A model generated the notes under the pieces. It saw nothing but the letters and a program-made list of their open reading frames with translations. It was not told where the DNA came from and searched no databases. From positions 1-49,940 of the forward strand of contig JAIESI010000229.1 in assembly GCA_019746135.1 (NCBI GenBank): a DNA stretch of 49,940 nucleotides, in the 5' to 3' direction. The translations under genes and the position numbers were made by a program. Shown here one piece after another: positions 31,042-39,962 of this stretch. This DNA is from Xanthobacteraceae bacterium (lineage in GTDB: Bacteria; Pseudomonadota; Alphaproteobacteria; Rhizobiales; Xanthobacteraceae). How positions within the stretch are numbered: the stretch's first letter is position 1; the number at the start of each line of letters is the position of its first letter.

Positions 31042-33120
31042 TCAGAAGGCGTGGCTCGCGACGATCCGCCCGAGATAGGTGACCGGGTCGTTGGCGGACG
31101 CGGCCGCGGTGATCGATCCGGACAATGCGCCGCCGCGGCCGATCGGCACGCGCAGGCCGGCCGTGGTCTCGAGATAGTCGCGATCGAGCGTCGCGCCGGG
31201 CACCGTCATCGTGAACAGGCCGAGCAGCGAACCGGAAATCTGCGGCGCGGTGCTGTTCGGCCGGTGCGCCCAGTTCAGGCCGCCCCACACCCAGCTTCCC
31301 GGCGCGAATGTGTAGCGCGCGTCGCTGCCGAGCCGGACCACCGACAAGGTCTGGTCGATGGCCTCGAAGCGTGCGGGAAACACGCCGGTGGTTTCGGTCC
31401 AGCCGTCGAAGTGTGCGCGCGCCGCGGTGTAGGACGCGAAGGGCGTCAGCCGGATGTTGTGCGTCGCGTTGAACGCCCATCCGGCGCGCAGCATCGCCCC
31501 GTAGCTGTAGCCCTTGGTGCTGCCGCTCGACGACGCGGCCGAGTTGCCGTTGAGATAGCCGCGGGTGATGTCGGCATCGAGCACCTCGCCGGACAGCGCG
31601 GCGATGAGCTGCAGGCCGGCCTCGGGCGTCCGCGCGACGAACACGCTGCCGAGACCGCCGCGGGTCGCAGCCGAGCCGTCGTAGACGAGCTTGGTCCGGC
31701 CGGCCTCGGCGCCGAAGCTGATGCCGGCCGCGACGTCCCGCGCGATGTTGGCCTTGAAGCCGAGTGCGCCGGCGCCGAACGGATCGCCCGGAACGGTGCC
31801 GCCGACGCCATAGACGAATGCGCAAGCGCCGCAGGCGTGGTCGGTTGCGATGCCGGTCTGCGTCGCAAGGTTGGCATCGGTCTTTCCGGTGCTGCCTTGC
31901 GTCAGCGCGGCGAGTCCGGCGAACGACTGGGCCACGATTTGCGGCGTGATGACGCCGGTTCCCGAAGCCGAGACGCGGGCGATCCAGGCCTGCGGGTTTC
32001 CGTTTGGATCTGTGCCCGAGCCGACCATGAGCGTGCCGTCGGCCGATACGCCGGTCGCCTGATCGAACGACCAGTTGGCGACGTTGACGCCGCCAGCGGT
32101 GAGGATCGATGCGATCGACCGCATGCCGGTGGTTTGCGTCCAGCGGAACGCGACGTTCTGGAACGACGAGTTCTGGCTGAAGCCGACGACGACGCTGCCG
32201 TCGCCGTTGACGGCGAGCGCCGAGCTCTGGAAGTCGGTCGGGTTGAGCGCGCCGAGCCCCTGCATGCCGGTCGCCTGCGTCCAGCGGAACGCTTCGCCGC
32301 TGCCGCCGAACAGATCGACGATGGTGCCGGAGCTGCTCTGGCCGACGACGACGCTGCCGTTGGCGCTGACGGCATTGGCGATGCTGTAGGACGAAGCTCC
32401 GGGTCCGGTCAGGGTGCCGAGACCGGTCATGGTGCCGCCCTGCCAGCGGAACGCTTCGCCGGCGGTCGTGTAGGTGTCCGACGTGCTTTGCCCGACGATC
32501 ACCTGTCCGTCGGTGCTGATCGCCGTCGCCTTGGAAAACTTCGCGATGTTCGCAAGGGTGTCGAGGCTGCCCAGGCCGGCCATGCCGGTGCCTTGCGTCC
32601 AACGGAACGCTTCGCCGCCGCTGGTCTGAAAGCCGGGCGATGTCGTCTGCCCGACCACGATCGTTCCGTCGCCGCTGACGCCATAGGCCGCCGACGTGTT
32701 GAGGCCGAAGGGGTCGAGCGAGCCGAGCCCGACCATGCCGGTGGCTTGCGTCCAGCGGAACGCCTGGCTCGCGCTCGTGCCGACCACCACGGTGCCGTCG
32801 GCGTTGACGCCCCATGCGATGGTGCCGTTAATCGGCGCGCCGAGAAATCCGAGATCGCTCGCGGTTCCGCTGCCGGGCCAGCGAAACGCGAACAGGAAGC
32901 TGCTGCTGTCGGAGTATTCGCCGACCACGGTGCTGCCGTCGGCGCTGATCGCGTGCGGCACGCCGAACGAGCCGCCGCCCGGCATCGGGATGGCGTCGAG
33001 GCTGTCGGCATGGGCGGCGGTCAGGCCGATCGACGCCAGCAGGCCCGCAGCGGCGATCGGCCGCAGCAGCAATCGAACGGATGGCAGCACCTGCTGCGGC
33101 CGCACACGCGGCAATTCCAT
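31042..33120 (-). CDS. Autotransporter with HAF-type repeats
   Basis: 692 residues. Signal peptide to about residue 38 (LLLRPIAAAGLLASIGLTAAHA). Residues about 45-390 hold six to seven repeats of about 50-60 residues with the pattern (V/I)SxDGxxVVGxS ... AFRWTQxTGMxGLGxL, the HAF repeat of extracellular proteins, probably a beta-propeller or solenoid passenger. Residues about 420-692 form an autotransporter beta-barrel (YGAMLRAGWAFNATHNIRLTPFASY, GSDARYTFAPGSWVWGGLNW) ending in a terminal Phe (IVASHAF), needed for BAM insertion. The passenger contains a CGAC motif before the barrel. Surface exposure is expected; the ligand is unknown. Start ATG 33120 after GGGGGTG. Confidence 0.9.
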   Translation of the reverse strand: MELPRVRPQQVLPSVRLLLRPIAAAGLLASIGLTAAHADSLDAIPMPGGGSFGVPHAISADGSTVVGEYSDSSSFLFAFRWPGSGTASDLGFLGAPINGTIAWGVNADGTVVVGTSASQAFRWTQATGMVGLGSLDPFGLNTSAAYGVSGDGTIVVGQTTSPGFQTSGGEAFRWTQGTGMAGLGSLDTLANIAKFSKATAISTDGQVIVGQSTSDTYTTAGEAFRWQGGTMTGLGTLTGPGASSYSIANAVSANGSVVVGQSSSGTIVDLFGGSGEAFRWTQATGMQGLGALNPTDFQSSALAVNGDGSVVVGFSQNSSFQNVAFRWTQTTGMRSIASILTAGGVNVANWSFDQATGVSADGTLMVGSGTDPNGNPQAWIARVSASGTGVITPQIVAQSFAGLAALTQGSTGKTDANLATQTGIATDHACGACAFVYGVGGTVPGDPFGAGALGFKANIARDVAAGISFGAEAGRTKLVYDGSAATRGGLGSVFVARTPEAGLQLIAALSGEVLDADITRGYLNGNSAASSSGSTKGYSYGAMLRAGWAFNATHNIRLTPFASYTAARAHFDGWTETTGVFPARFEAIDQTLSVVRLGSDARYTFAPGSWVWGGLNWAHRPNSTAPQISGSLLGLFTMTVPGATLDRDYLETTAGLRVPIGRGGALSGSITAAASANDPVTYLGRIVASHAF

Positions 33121-33292
33121 CGAACACCCCCGCGGAATTCGCTCGGCCTAATTCCACGGTCGCGTTCGGGAATTTGCCGGCGTCTTGTTGGCGGATTTTT
33201 TTTGTTCGGGGATGCGTCGATTTCAATGTACATATTTAATCGCATCGGCTGCGGGCCGCCGATGGCGCATGGAACCCACAGTCAAACGCGCG

Positions 33293-33346
33293 GCGGTTCA
33301 CGTCCTGCAAGCGGTTCACATCCTGCAAGCGGTTCACATCCTGCAA
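33293..33346. repeat. Three 18-bp iterons directly before a regulator gene
   Basis: GCGGTTCAC(G/A)TCCTGCAA at 33293-33310, 33311-33328 and 33329-33346; only the first differs (one base). The third ends one base before the ATG at 33348. No ribosome-binding site is visible unless it is hidden in the repeat. They could be operator sites for autoregulation or a recent tandem expansion. Confidence 0.85.
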
Positions 33347-33347
33347 A

Positions 33348-34229
33348 ATGGCGAAACTGATTTCCGATGCGTCGGTGGCCGAGCTGCAGCGGCACCCCAG
33401 GTTCGAGGCCGCGGTTGCGGCCTCGATGCGCGGCTCGATCGAATTGCACCAGAGCGGCCGCCTTTCGAACTGGATCCTGAACGATCGGGCGCGGGCGTGG
33501 TTCGGCCACGCGTTGCTCTATCTGCATGCCACGGCGCGGCCCGGCGATCCGCAGTCGGGGCTGACGCCGGCCCGCATCAAGGACCTTGCCGTCGAGGCGG
33601 GCATATGCAGCGCCGGCCGTGCGGCCGCGATGCTCTCGCTGATGCGCGCTGCCGGATATCTCGAGCGTGCGCCCGTCACGACCGACAGGCGCGTGCGCCG
33701 ATTGGCGCCGACCGCGAAGCTCCTGGAGGTTCAGCGGCAACGTCTGCGCCGGCAATTCGCGGCGATCGCGATCGTCTTGCCGGAGGCGCAGCAGGCGTTG
33801 GCGTCGTTGGGGCTGCCCGATTTCGAGAAGGCCCTGGCGCTGGCGATCGGCGAGGAGTTCATGTCCGGCACGCGGCTCCTGTCGCATTCGCCTGATCTCA
33901 AGCCGTTTGCCGAGTACAGCGCCGGCATGGTCGTCCTGTTCGGCCTGATGCTCGCGACCGAGCAGCAAGGCTCGTTTGCGATCGGCGGTCCGCTCGCGGT
34001 GTCGATCTCCGAGCTCGCGCGCCGGTTCCGCGTGTCGCGGACGCAGGTGCTGCGCCTGCTGCGCGAAGCCGAGGAGGGCGGCTTTCTGGCGCGGACGGGA
34101 ACGAACTACGAAAGCGTCGTGCTGTGCCCGAAGCTGAAGCGCGACATGCTGAACATGTTCGCGGCGCTCTATCTGTTTCTCGCCGGCGCTGCGGCCGAGG
34201 CGACCGCGGCGACCAGGGCGGCCGCCTGA
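33348..34229 (+). CDS. Transcriptional regulator with two helix-turn-helix regions
   Basis: 293 residues from ATG 33348; the only earlier in-frame candidate is a CTG. Residues about 70-118 (TPARIKDLAVEAGICSAGRAAAMLSLMRAAGYLERAPVTTDRR) look like a MarR-type winged helix. Residues about 222-252 (VSISELARRFRVSRTQVLRLLREAEEGGFLART) form a second, very clear HTH with wing. The middle (DFEKALALAIGEEFMSGTRLL) may be a ligand or dimer region. No signal peptide. The 18-bp iterons touching its start codon suggest autoregulation. The adjacent divergent autotransporter could be a target (inference). Confidence 0.78.
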   Translation: MAKLISDASVAELQRHPRFEAAVAASMRGSIELHQSGRLSNWILNDRARAWFGHALLYLHATARPGDPQSGLTPARIKDLAVEAGICSAGRAAAMLSLMRAAGYLERAPVTTDRRVRRLAPTAKLLEVQRQRLRRQFAAIAIVLPEAQQALASLGLPDFEKALALAIGEEFMSGTRLLSHSPDLKPFAEYSAGMVVLFGLMLATEQQGSFAIGGPLAVSISELARRFRVSRTQVLRLLREAEEGGFLARTGTNYESVVLCPKLKRDMLNMFAALYLFLAGAAAEATAATRAAA

Positions 34230-34422
34230 GAGCGCCCGCGGCGGGTGTCGTGGTTCGGTGGTTTGCTCGACCTGCCGGCGGGGCGGCTCCGCTCCGTTTC
34301 CCGCGGGTTGACTCCTGCTCCGCAGACCCCATAGATGTTCCTGTTTTGTTCTTGTGGCGGTCGCCGTCGATCGCGGCCTCCGAAGCGGGAGCAGAATGCG
34401 GTGCCCGACAACTGGCATCGCG
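34230..34422. other. Non-coding stretch after the regulator gene
   Basis: 193 bases with no convincing reading frame. An AT-richer patch (CATAGATGTTCCTGTTTTG, 34330-34348) could hold a promoter for the structured region that follows; nothing else is recognised. Confidence 0.4.
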
Positions 34423-34633
34423 TTGGAGCGCCGGGAGGCGCCGGGCCCCTCGCAAGGGCCCCGCGCCCCGGGACCCCCACCCCCCTCAAAGCCTATGGGT
34501 CCCGGAATCTTGGCGCGGGATCGGCCGATCGCAAGGCCGGTCCGGGAGCCTTCGCAAAGCTCCCGGCGCCTCTCGGCGCTCCAACCCCTCTTTTCGAGGG
34601 GAAGGAAAAGCGATGTCCCCGCGGAGCGGGGAC
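34423..34633 (+). ncRNA. Strongly structured non-coding region (candidate RNA or composite palindrome)
   Basis: Arms 34423-34445 and 34562-34584 pair over 23 bases (one G-U pair if RNA). Inside and after them come further perfect stems: 34468-34476/34497-34505 (CCGGGACCC/GGGTCCCGG), GATCGGCCGATC (34519-34530), 34542-34549/34559-34566 (CCGGGAGC/GCTCCCGG), 34585-34590/34596-34601 (CCCCTC/GAGGGG) and 34615-34620/34628-34633 (GTCCCC/GGGGAC). Some inner stems compete with the outer one. No protein-like frame fits. Strand is assumed; no promoter or terminator is clear. Confidence 0.4.
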
Positions 34634-34788
34634 CGGATAAGGGCCAGCCCCGGGCCCGAAAATATCAAAGAGCAGGGGCGGCGAAGCATTGGCTGAAGTC
34701 CGGGCTGTTTGACTCGTGAATCCGTATTGGTGTTACCCCGCAGCAGGGCGCTGTAGGCCAAGGCGCGCAGTAGCGCGCTCACGCGCGT
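34634..34788. other. Non-coding spacer before the inverted repeat
   Basis: No convincing gene. From 34764 it contains GCGCGCAGTAGCGCGCTCACGCGCGT, the start of the GCGCGT-family element next to the 86-bp repeat. Confidence 0.4.
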
Positions 34789-34874
34789 CTTCCGCCTTCG
34801 CGCTCACGCGCTACGGCGGACTCCAAGCCCGCCGTGGCTCGCAGAGCGAGCGGAGGCGGGTCGACGCGCTATGG
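34789..34874 (+). repeat. 86-bp inverted repeat flanking thrS, downstream copy
   Basis: From CTTCCGCCTTCGCGCTCACG to CGGGTCGACGCGCTATGG; matches the reverse complement of 37235-37320 at 85 of 86 positions by eye. It contains CCATAGCGCGTC-type family motifs and an internal GCTCGC-AGA-GCGAGC hairpin. Confidence 0.9.
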
Positions 34875-34999
34875 CCGGGCCCACCACTCTTGCTCTGCGC
34901 AACGAGGTGGGCACGCCGCGGAGCCTGTCATCGGGCCGCGCTTCGCGCGGACCCGTTGGCGGCTTTGCCCGCCCTGCGCTCGCTGCACTCCCCTCGAGT
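34875..34999. other. Spacer between the repeat and the thrS stop
   Basis: 125 bases; GC-rich with short palindromic patches (CCGCGCTTCGCGCGG, 34950-34964). It may serve as thrS terminator region; no U-tract is apparent on the minus strand. Confidence 0.35.
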
Positions 35000-37018
35000 T
35001 TAGTTCGAGGCGGCCGTCGGGCTGGTTGACATTGTGAATCCGGCTGCCGGCCGCGCCACAGCCTTCGCCCGCTTGAGGTCCGGCGGCGTGGCTTCGTCCG
35101 CCAGCATCTTCAGCGCCTGATCGAGCGGCATCACCTGCTGGCCCTCCTTGCCGAGGCGGCGGATCGACACGGTGCGCTCGGCGGCCTCCTTCTTGCCGAC
35201 CACCAGCAGCACCGGGACCTTGGCCAGCGAGTGCTCGCGGACCTTGTAGTTGATCTTCTCGTTGCGGAGGTCGCTCTCAACGCGCAGCCCCGCGGCAAGC
35301 GCGAGCCCGGTCGCCTCGCGGGCGAAGCCGTCGGCGTCGGAGGTGATCGTCGCCACCACCGCCTGCACCGGCGACAGCCACAGCGGCAGGTGACCGGCAT
35401 AGTGCTCCAGCACCACGCCGAGGAAGCGCTCCATCGAGCCGCAGATCGCGCGGTGGATCATCACCGGCGGCACCTTCGAGCCGTCGGCGGCGATGTAGAA
35501 CGCCTGGAAGCGCTCCGGCAGGTTGAAGTCGACCTGCGTCGTGCCGCACTGCCAGTCGCGGCCGATGGCGTCGCGCAGCACATACTCGAACTTCGGTCCG
35601 TAGAACGCGCCTTCGCCGGGATTGATTGCGGTCTTGATGCGGTTGTTGCTTTGCGCGATGCGCTGGAGCACGTCCTGCATGACGCCTTCGGCGTGGTCCC
35701 AGGCCGCGTCGGAGCCGACGCGCTTCTCGGGCCGGGTCGAGAGCTTCACCGTCAGATCGCCCTCGAAGCCGAAGTCGGCATAGGTCGACAGGATCAGGTC
35801 GTTGATCTTCAGGCACTCGTCGGCCATCTGCTCCTCGGTGCAGAACACATGCGCGTCGTCCTGCGTGAAGGCGCGCACGCGCATCAGTCCGTGCAGCGCG
35901 CCGGACGGCTCGTAGCGGTGCACGATGCCGAACTCGGCCATGCGCAGCGGCAGCTCGCGATACGAGCGCAGCCCGTGCTTGAAGATCTGGACGTGGCCCG
36001 GGCAGTTCATCGGCTTGATCGCGAACACGCGCTCGTCCTCGGTGTCGTCGCCGGCCGACTGCGCCATGAACATGTTCTCGCGGAACCAGCCCCAGTGGCC
36101 CGAGGTCTCCCACAGCGACTTGTCGAGCAGTTGCGGCGCGTTCACCTCGCGGTAGTCGCCTTTGAGCCGGCGGCGCATGTAGGCGACGATCTCCTGGAAG
36201 ATGGTCCAGCCGTTGGCGTGCCAGAACACCGTGCCGGGGCCTTCCTCCTGGAAGTGGAACAGGTCCATCTCGCGGCCGAGCTTTCTGTGGTCGCGCTTCT
36301 CGGCCTCCTCGAGCTGATGCAGGTAGGCGTCGAGCTCCTCCTGCTTCGCGAACGCCGTGCCGTAGATGCGCGTCAGCATCGGATTCTTCGAGTCGCCGCG
36401 CCAGTAGGCGCCCGCGACCTTCTGCAGCTTGATGGCGTTGCCGATCTTGCCGGTCGAGGTCATGTGCGGGCCGCGGCAGAGGTCGAACCAGTCGCCCTGC
36501 TTGTAGATCTTGAGCTGCTCGCCCGGCGGAATGGCGTCCACCAGCTCGACCTTGAAGCTCTCGCCCTTCTCCTTGAACACGCGCTTGGCCTCGTCGCGCG
36601 GCCAGACCTCCTTGGTGAAGGGTTTGTCCTGGGCGATGATCTCGCGCATCTTCTTTTCGATCACCGGCAGGTCTTCCGGCGTGAACGGCTGGTTGCGGTA
36701 GAAGTCGTAGAAGAAGCCGTTGTCGATCACCGGGCCGATGGTGACCTGGGTGCCGGGCCAGAGCGCCTGCACCGCCTCCGCCATCACGTGCGCGGCGTCG
36801 TGCCGGATCAGCTCCAGCGCGCGCGGGTCCTCGCGCGTCAGGAATTCGATCTTGGCGTCTTTCTCGATCGGATCGGCGAGGTCGGACACCACGCCGTCGA
36901 GCGCCATCGCCACCGTGCGCTTGGCGAGCGACGGCGAGATGCCCTTGGCGATGTCGAGGCCGGTGGTGCCGTTGGGGAATTCCCGACGCGCGCCGTCGGG
37001 AAAGGTCAGTGCGACCAT
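35000..37018 (-). CDS. thrS: Threonyl-tRNA synthetase
   Basis: 672 residues from ATG 37018 (AAGGAG six bases upstream). N-terminal TGS domain ([27 protein letters not shown]). Editing domain with [18 protein letters not shown] and the LCRGPHM motif. Class II catalytic core with [30 protein letters not shown] (zinc Cys), [17 protein letters not shown] (zinc His) and [24 protein letters not shown] (motif 3). C-terminal anticodon-binding domain ([21 protein letters not shown]...[24 protein letters not shown]). It charges tRNA-Thr. Full length and intact; single gene between inverted 86-bp repeats. Confidence 0.98.
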   Translation of the reverse strand: MVALTFPDGARREFPNGTTGLDIAKGISPSLAKRTVAMALDGVVSDLADPIEKDAKIEFLTREDPRALELIRHDAAHVMAEAVQALWPGTQVTIGPVIDNGFFYDFYRNQPFTPEDLPVIEKKMREIIAQDKPFTKEVWPRDEAKRVFKEKGESFKVELVDAIPPGEQLKIYKQGDWFDLCRGPHMTSTGKIGNAIKLQKVAGAYWRGDSKNPMLTRIYGTAFAKQEELDAYLHQLEEAEKRDHRKLGREMDLFHFQEEGPGTVFWHANGWTIFQEIVAYMRRRLKGDYREVNAPQLLDKSLWETSGHWGWFRENMFMAQSAGDDTEDERVFAIKPMNCPGHVQIFKHGLRSYRELPLRMAEFGIVHRYEPSGALHGLMRVRAFTQDDAHVFCTEEQMADECLKINDLILSTYADFGFEGDLTVKLSTRPEKRVGSDAAWDHAEGVMQDVLQRIAQSNNRIKTAINPGEGAFYGPKFEYVLRDAIGRDWQCGTTQVDFNLPERFQAFYIAADGSKVPPVMIHRAICGSMERFLGVVLEHYAGHLPLWLSPVQAVVATITSDADGFAREATGLALAAGLRVESDLRNEKINYKVREHSLAKVPVLLVVGKKEAAERTVSIRRLGKEGQQVMPLDQALKMLADEATPPDLKRAKAVARPAAGFTMSTSPTAASN

Positions 37019-37234
37019 TCCATTCTCCTTTTTGCTCACTCGCTGCCTACGAATGCAGGTAAGCGTCATTTTTCCCCGGCGTCTGCCCTTGGCGGGCGAA
37101 CGCCGGACGGTCTGTTAGAACATGGTATTCGAACTTGCAACTTGCTAGCGTTGGTGTGCTGCCGCGCCGCCGAGTGGAGCGAAGCGACACGAGGGGCCGG
37201 CGCGGCCATATTTGTGGTTCGCGCTGGCCGCTCG
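37019..37234. other. thrS upstream region
   Basis: About 216 bases holding the thrS promoter on the minus strand; no T-box or other leader is recognisable. The stretch 37158-37200 (CGCCGAGTGGAGCGAAGCGACACGAGGGGCC) looks like another repeat-derived patch. Confidence 0.35.
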
Positions 37235-37320
37235 CCATAGCGCGTCGACCCGCCTCCGCTCGCTCTGCGAGCTACGGCGGGCTTGGAGTCCGCCGTAGCG
37301 CGTGAGCGCGAAGGCGGAAG
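37235..37320 (-). repeat. 86-bp inverted repeat flanking thrS, upstream copy
   Basis: Reverse complement of 34789-34874 with one mismatch. It continues with GTGTGAACGCGCTAAGG (37325-37341), the usual tail of the GCGCGT family, and lies 48 bases before the start of the COG3904 gene. Confidence 0.9.
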
Positions 37321-37368
37321 GCGCGTGTGAACGCGCTAAGGGCTCGCCAGCGCGAACAGGGGATCGTC

Positions 37369-38619
37369 GTGACCGCAATGCGCCTTCCTCTCGCAGCGCC
37401 CATCCTCGCTCTTGCGCTGGCGGCCCTGCCGGGCGGTGCCGCGTCGGCGCAATCCGGCCCGTCCGGAAATCCGCTCGACGTGCTCAAGACGCCGATGATC
37501 TTCTACCTGGCGAAGGGCGCGCCGGACGCCTGCGGGCCCGGCTGCAGCGAATGGATCGCGGCCGAAGGCGCGTTCGACACCGGCGCTGCGGCGCGGCTGC
37601 GGGCGTTCCTGTCCAAGCATCGCGATGCGAACCTGCCGGTCTATTTTCATTCCCCCGGCGGGCTCGCCGACCGCGCCTTCAGCGTCGGCCGGATGATGCG
37701 CGAGCGCGGCATGACGGCGGGCGTCTCGCGCACCCAGCCGCAAGCGTGCCGGAAGCTCGACGAGAAGGCCTGCAACGCGCTGAAGCGCTCGGGCCAGACA
37801 CTGGCCGCCGAGCTGAACGCGGTCTCGGCCTGCAACTCGGCCTGCGTCTATGCGCTGATCGGCGCGACGCAACGGCGCGTGCCGCCGGGCGCGCGGCTCG
37901 GCGTGCATTCCAGCAGGCTGATCAAGCTCTACTCCGACGGCCGGGCCGCTCCGGTGCATGCGGACGCCGCGCGGAGCCAGACGCGGGTGCGCGACGCGCA
38001 GACGCGGAAATACATCGTCGAGATGGGCATCGACGGAAGGCTGTTCGACATCGCCTCGAAGACGCCGCACGAAAGCGTCCACTACCTCAGCCGCGACGAG
38101 ATCGCAGGTCTGCGGATCGATCCGCGCGAGTTCCAGGAAACCGGCTGGATGCTGGTGCAGTCGCGGCGGGTTTCGGTCCGCAAGCTGTTCATCGAGGCGC
38201 GCGGGCCGGAGCGCAGGGAGTACCGTGTCGGCGTTGTTGATCTGTCCTGCGCTGCGCCGGGACGCACCGGTCTGACCTACGTGCGGGGACTGGCCTCCGA
38301 TGAAGGGGGCAGGGCGCAAGCCTTGGGCCTCGTGGTTGACGGCAGGGAGATGCCGATGAGCGGGATCGCCTCCGTCGCCAAGCTCGACTTCCTCGACACC
38401 GGCAGTTCGTTCGACCACTGGAGCCGTTCTGACGCCCGCGATTTTCTGGAACGGGTGACCAAGGTGGACAATTTTGCCATCGCTGCAGGTCTCCCCGGCC
38501 GGCCGCTCGAGCTCGCCAGCGCCACCAGGCTGTCGACGGCGGGCCTGTCCAACGCCATCGGCGCGCTGCGCGAGAAGTGCGGCTTGGCCGAGCAGCCAGC
38601 GAGCACGTTACGTCAATAA
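37369..38619 (+). CDS. Exported COG3904-type protein (ClpP-like fold), first paralog
   Basis: 416 residues from GTG 37369 (AGGGG six bases upstream; ATG 37378 is the alternative). Signal peptide to about residue 28 (LAAPILALALAALPGGAASAQ). Residues about 40-220 follow the COG3904 pattern: an acidic/aromatic strand (MIFYLAKGAPDACGPGCSEWIAAEG), YFHSPGGLADRAFSVGRMMRERGM (ClpP-like SxGG turn), NAVSACNSACVYALIGATQRRVPPGARLGVH (position of the ClpP nucleophile; Ser flanked by two Cys) and YIVEMGID. The second half is family-specific. Periplasmic ClpP-like role or protease activity is inference. A second paralog is at 40281. Confidence 0.8.
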   Translation: MTAMRLPLAAPILALALAALPGGAASAQSGPSGNPLDVLKTPMIFYLAKGAPDACGPGCSEWIAAEGAFDTGAAARLRAFLSKHRDANLPVYFHSPGGLADRAFSVGRMMRERGMTAGVSRTQPQACRKLDEKACNALKRSGQTLAAELNAVSACNSACVYALIGATQRRVPPGARLGVHSSRLIKLYSDGRAAPVHADAARSQTRVRDAQTRKYIVEMGIDGRLFDIASKTPHESVHYLSRDEIAGLRIDPREFQETGWMLVQSRRVSVRKLFIEARGPERREYRVGVVDLSCAAPGRTGLTYVRGLASDEGGRAQALGLVVDGREMPMSGIASVAKLDFLDTGSSFDHWSRSDARDFLERVTKVDNFAIAAGLPGRPLELASATRLSTAGLSNAIGALREKCGLAEQPASTLRQ

Positions 38620-38651
38620 ATGGAACACAAGGACCCGCGAGGATCGAACCG

Positions 38652-39623
38652 ATGAAGCGACGCTCTTTCATGCTCTCTGCCGCCGCAGCGCTCTCGGCGG
38701 TGGCCTTGCCGCGCGGAGCCTTCGCGCAAACGTTCCCGACCAAGCCGATCAAGATCATCGTGCCGTTTCCGCCGGGCGGCCCGGCCGACACGGCGGTCCG
38801 CATTCCGCAGCCGGCCATGGAGAAGGCGCTCGGCCAGCCGATCATCGTCGAGAACGTCGCGGGGGCCGCGGGCCAGGTCGGCGCGCTGCGCGTGAAGCAG
38901 GCGGAGCCCGATGGCTATACGCTGCTGCAGGCGGCGAGCCCGCACACCACCAACACCGCGGTGAAGCCGGAGACCAACGTCGATCTGCTGCGCGACTTCG
39001 CGCCGATCGGCCAGACCGGCAACAGCGTCTATACGCTCTGCGCCAGCAAGGAGCTCGGCATCAGGACTCTCGCCGAGGTGGTGGCGCGCGCCAAGGCGAA
39101 GCCCGGCGCCATGACGATCGGCAGCGTCGGCATCGGCTCCGCGCACCATCTGATCGCCGAGATGCTGAAGGCTGCGGCCGGCATCGAGCTGACGCACGTG
39201 CCCTATCGCGGCGAGGCGCCGTCGATCCCGGATCTGGTCGCAGGCCGTCTCGACCTGATGTTCCTCACCACCGCCAAGCCTTTGATCGACGACGGACGCG
39301 TGATCGGGCTCGGCGTCACGTCGGACGAGGAATGGTTCAACCTGCCGGGCGTCAAGCCGCTGGTGACGCTCGGGCTGAAGGACTTCGTGGTTCCCGGCTG
39401 GAACGGCCTGATGGCGCCCAAGGGCACGCCGCCTGCGGTGGTCGCCAGGCTGAGCGAGGCGCTGAGTGCCGCCTTGAGCACGGACACCGCGGCGCGCGGC
39501 TTCAACAACATGGGCTTCAAGCCGGGCAGCGGCACGCCCGGGCCGATGACGAAGCAGATCGAAGCCGACATGCGGCTCTTCACCGCAGTGATCCGCGAGC
39601 GGAACCTGAAGTTCGACACGTAG
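38652..39623 (+). CDS. Bug-family substrate-binding protein (orphan)
   Basis: 323 residues from ATG 38652. Signal peptide MKRRSFMLSAAAALSAVALPRGAFAQ, with KRRSF as a weak twin-arginine motif. Family marks: FPTKPIKIIVPFPPGGPADTAVR (residues 28-50), IIVENVAGAAGQVGALRVKQAEPDGYTLL, GSAHHLIAEMLK, HVPYRGEAPSIPDLVAGRLDLMF and WNGLMAPKGTPPAVVARL. A periplasmic carboxylate-binding receptor; no permease gene is adjacent. It starts 32 bases after the COG3904 stop. Ligand unknown. Confidence 0.93.
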   Translation: MKRRSFMLSAAAALSAVALPRGAFAQTFPTKPIKIIVPFPPGGPADTAVRIPQPAMEKALGQPIIVENVAGAAGQVGALRVKQAEPDGYTLLQAASPHTTNTAVKPETNVDLLRDFAPIGQTGNSVYTLCASKELGIRTLAEVVARAKAKPGAMTIGSVGIGSAHHLIAEMLKAAAGIELTHVPYRGEAPSIPDLVAGRLDLMFLTTAKPLIDDGRVIGLGVTSDEEWFNLPGVKPLVTLGLKDFVVPGWNGLMAPKGTPPAVVARLSEALSAALSTDTAARGFNNMGFKPGSGTPGPMTKQIEADMRLFTAVIRERNLKFDT

Positions 39624-39638
39624 GTCGCGATGCCGCGA

Positions 39639-39962
39639 TCACGGCGCGGAGTTGGTTCCGCGCCAGCGGCCGTAGCGCCACGGCAGGTACCAGCGCGCGT
39701 CCTGCGGCGGGACATGCGGGACATAATCGAGTCCCGAATTGCCCCAGGGGTGACAGCGCAGCAGCCGCGCCAGCGTCATCCAGCCGCCGGCCCAGAGCCC
39801 GTGCCGCTCCAGCGCCTGATCGGCATACTCGGAACAGGTCGGCAGATAGCGGCAATGGAACCCGATCAGCGGCGACAGGGTGTAGCGATAAAGCTTCACC
39901 AGCGCGCGGCCGCCGTGCCGCGGCCATCGCGCAATCGAGTTCCATAGGTCAGCCGCGTTCAT
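39639..39962 (-). CDS. yidD: Membrane protein insertion efficiency factor YidD
   Basis: 107 residues from ATG 39962. Diagnostic core VKLYRYTLSPLIGFHCRYLPTCSEYADQALERHGL (residues 22-56), then LARLLRCHPWGNSGLDYVP with the conserved Cys and the G-G-x-D-x-V-P motif. YidD is a small membrane-peripheral protein that helps YidC insert proteins. In many genomes it sits in the rnpA-yidC cluster; here it stands alone, convergent with a Bug gene, which is common in Rhizobiales. Confidence 0.95.
   Translation of the reverse strand: MNAADLWNSIARWPRHGGRALVKLYRYTLSPLIGFHCRYLPTCSEYADQALERHGLWAGGWMTLARLLRCHPWGNSGLDYVPHVPPQDARWYLPWRYGRWRGTNSAP

Noticed and set aside
30536..32815. Long minus-strand frame over the autotransporter region
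   Set aside because: It is out of phase with the HAF autotransporter and has Arg/Gly-rich shadow composition.
33269..33895. Alternative frame starting at ATG 33269 through the iterons
   Set aside because: After the repeats it becomes an Arg/Gly-rich shadow of the HTH gene.
33348..34229. Plasmid-type iterons with a replication initiator (Rep-like winged-helix pair)
   Set aside because: Only three short repeats, no AT-rich origin or DnaA boxes seen, and the surrounding genes are chromosomal; a regulator is more likely.
38630..38660. GGATCGAACC on the plus strand as a tRNA T arm on the minus strand
   Set aside because: No other tRNA arms are present on either side.
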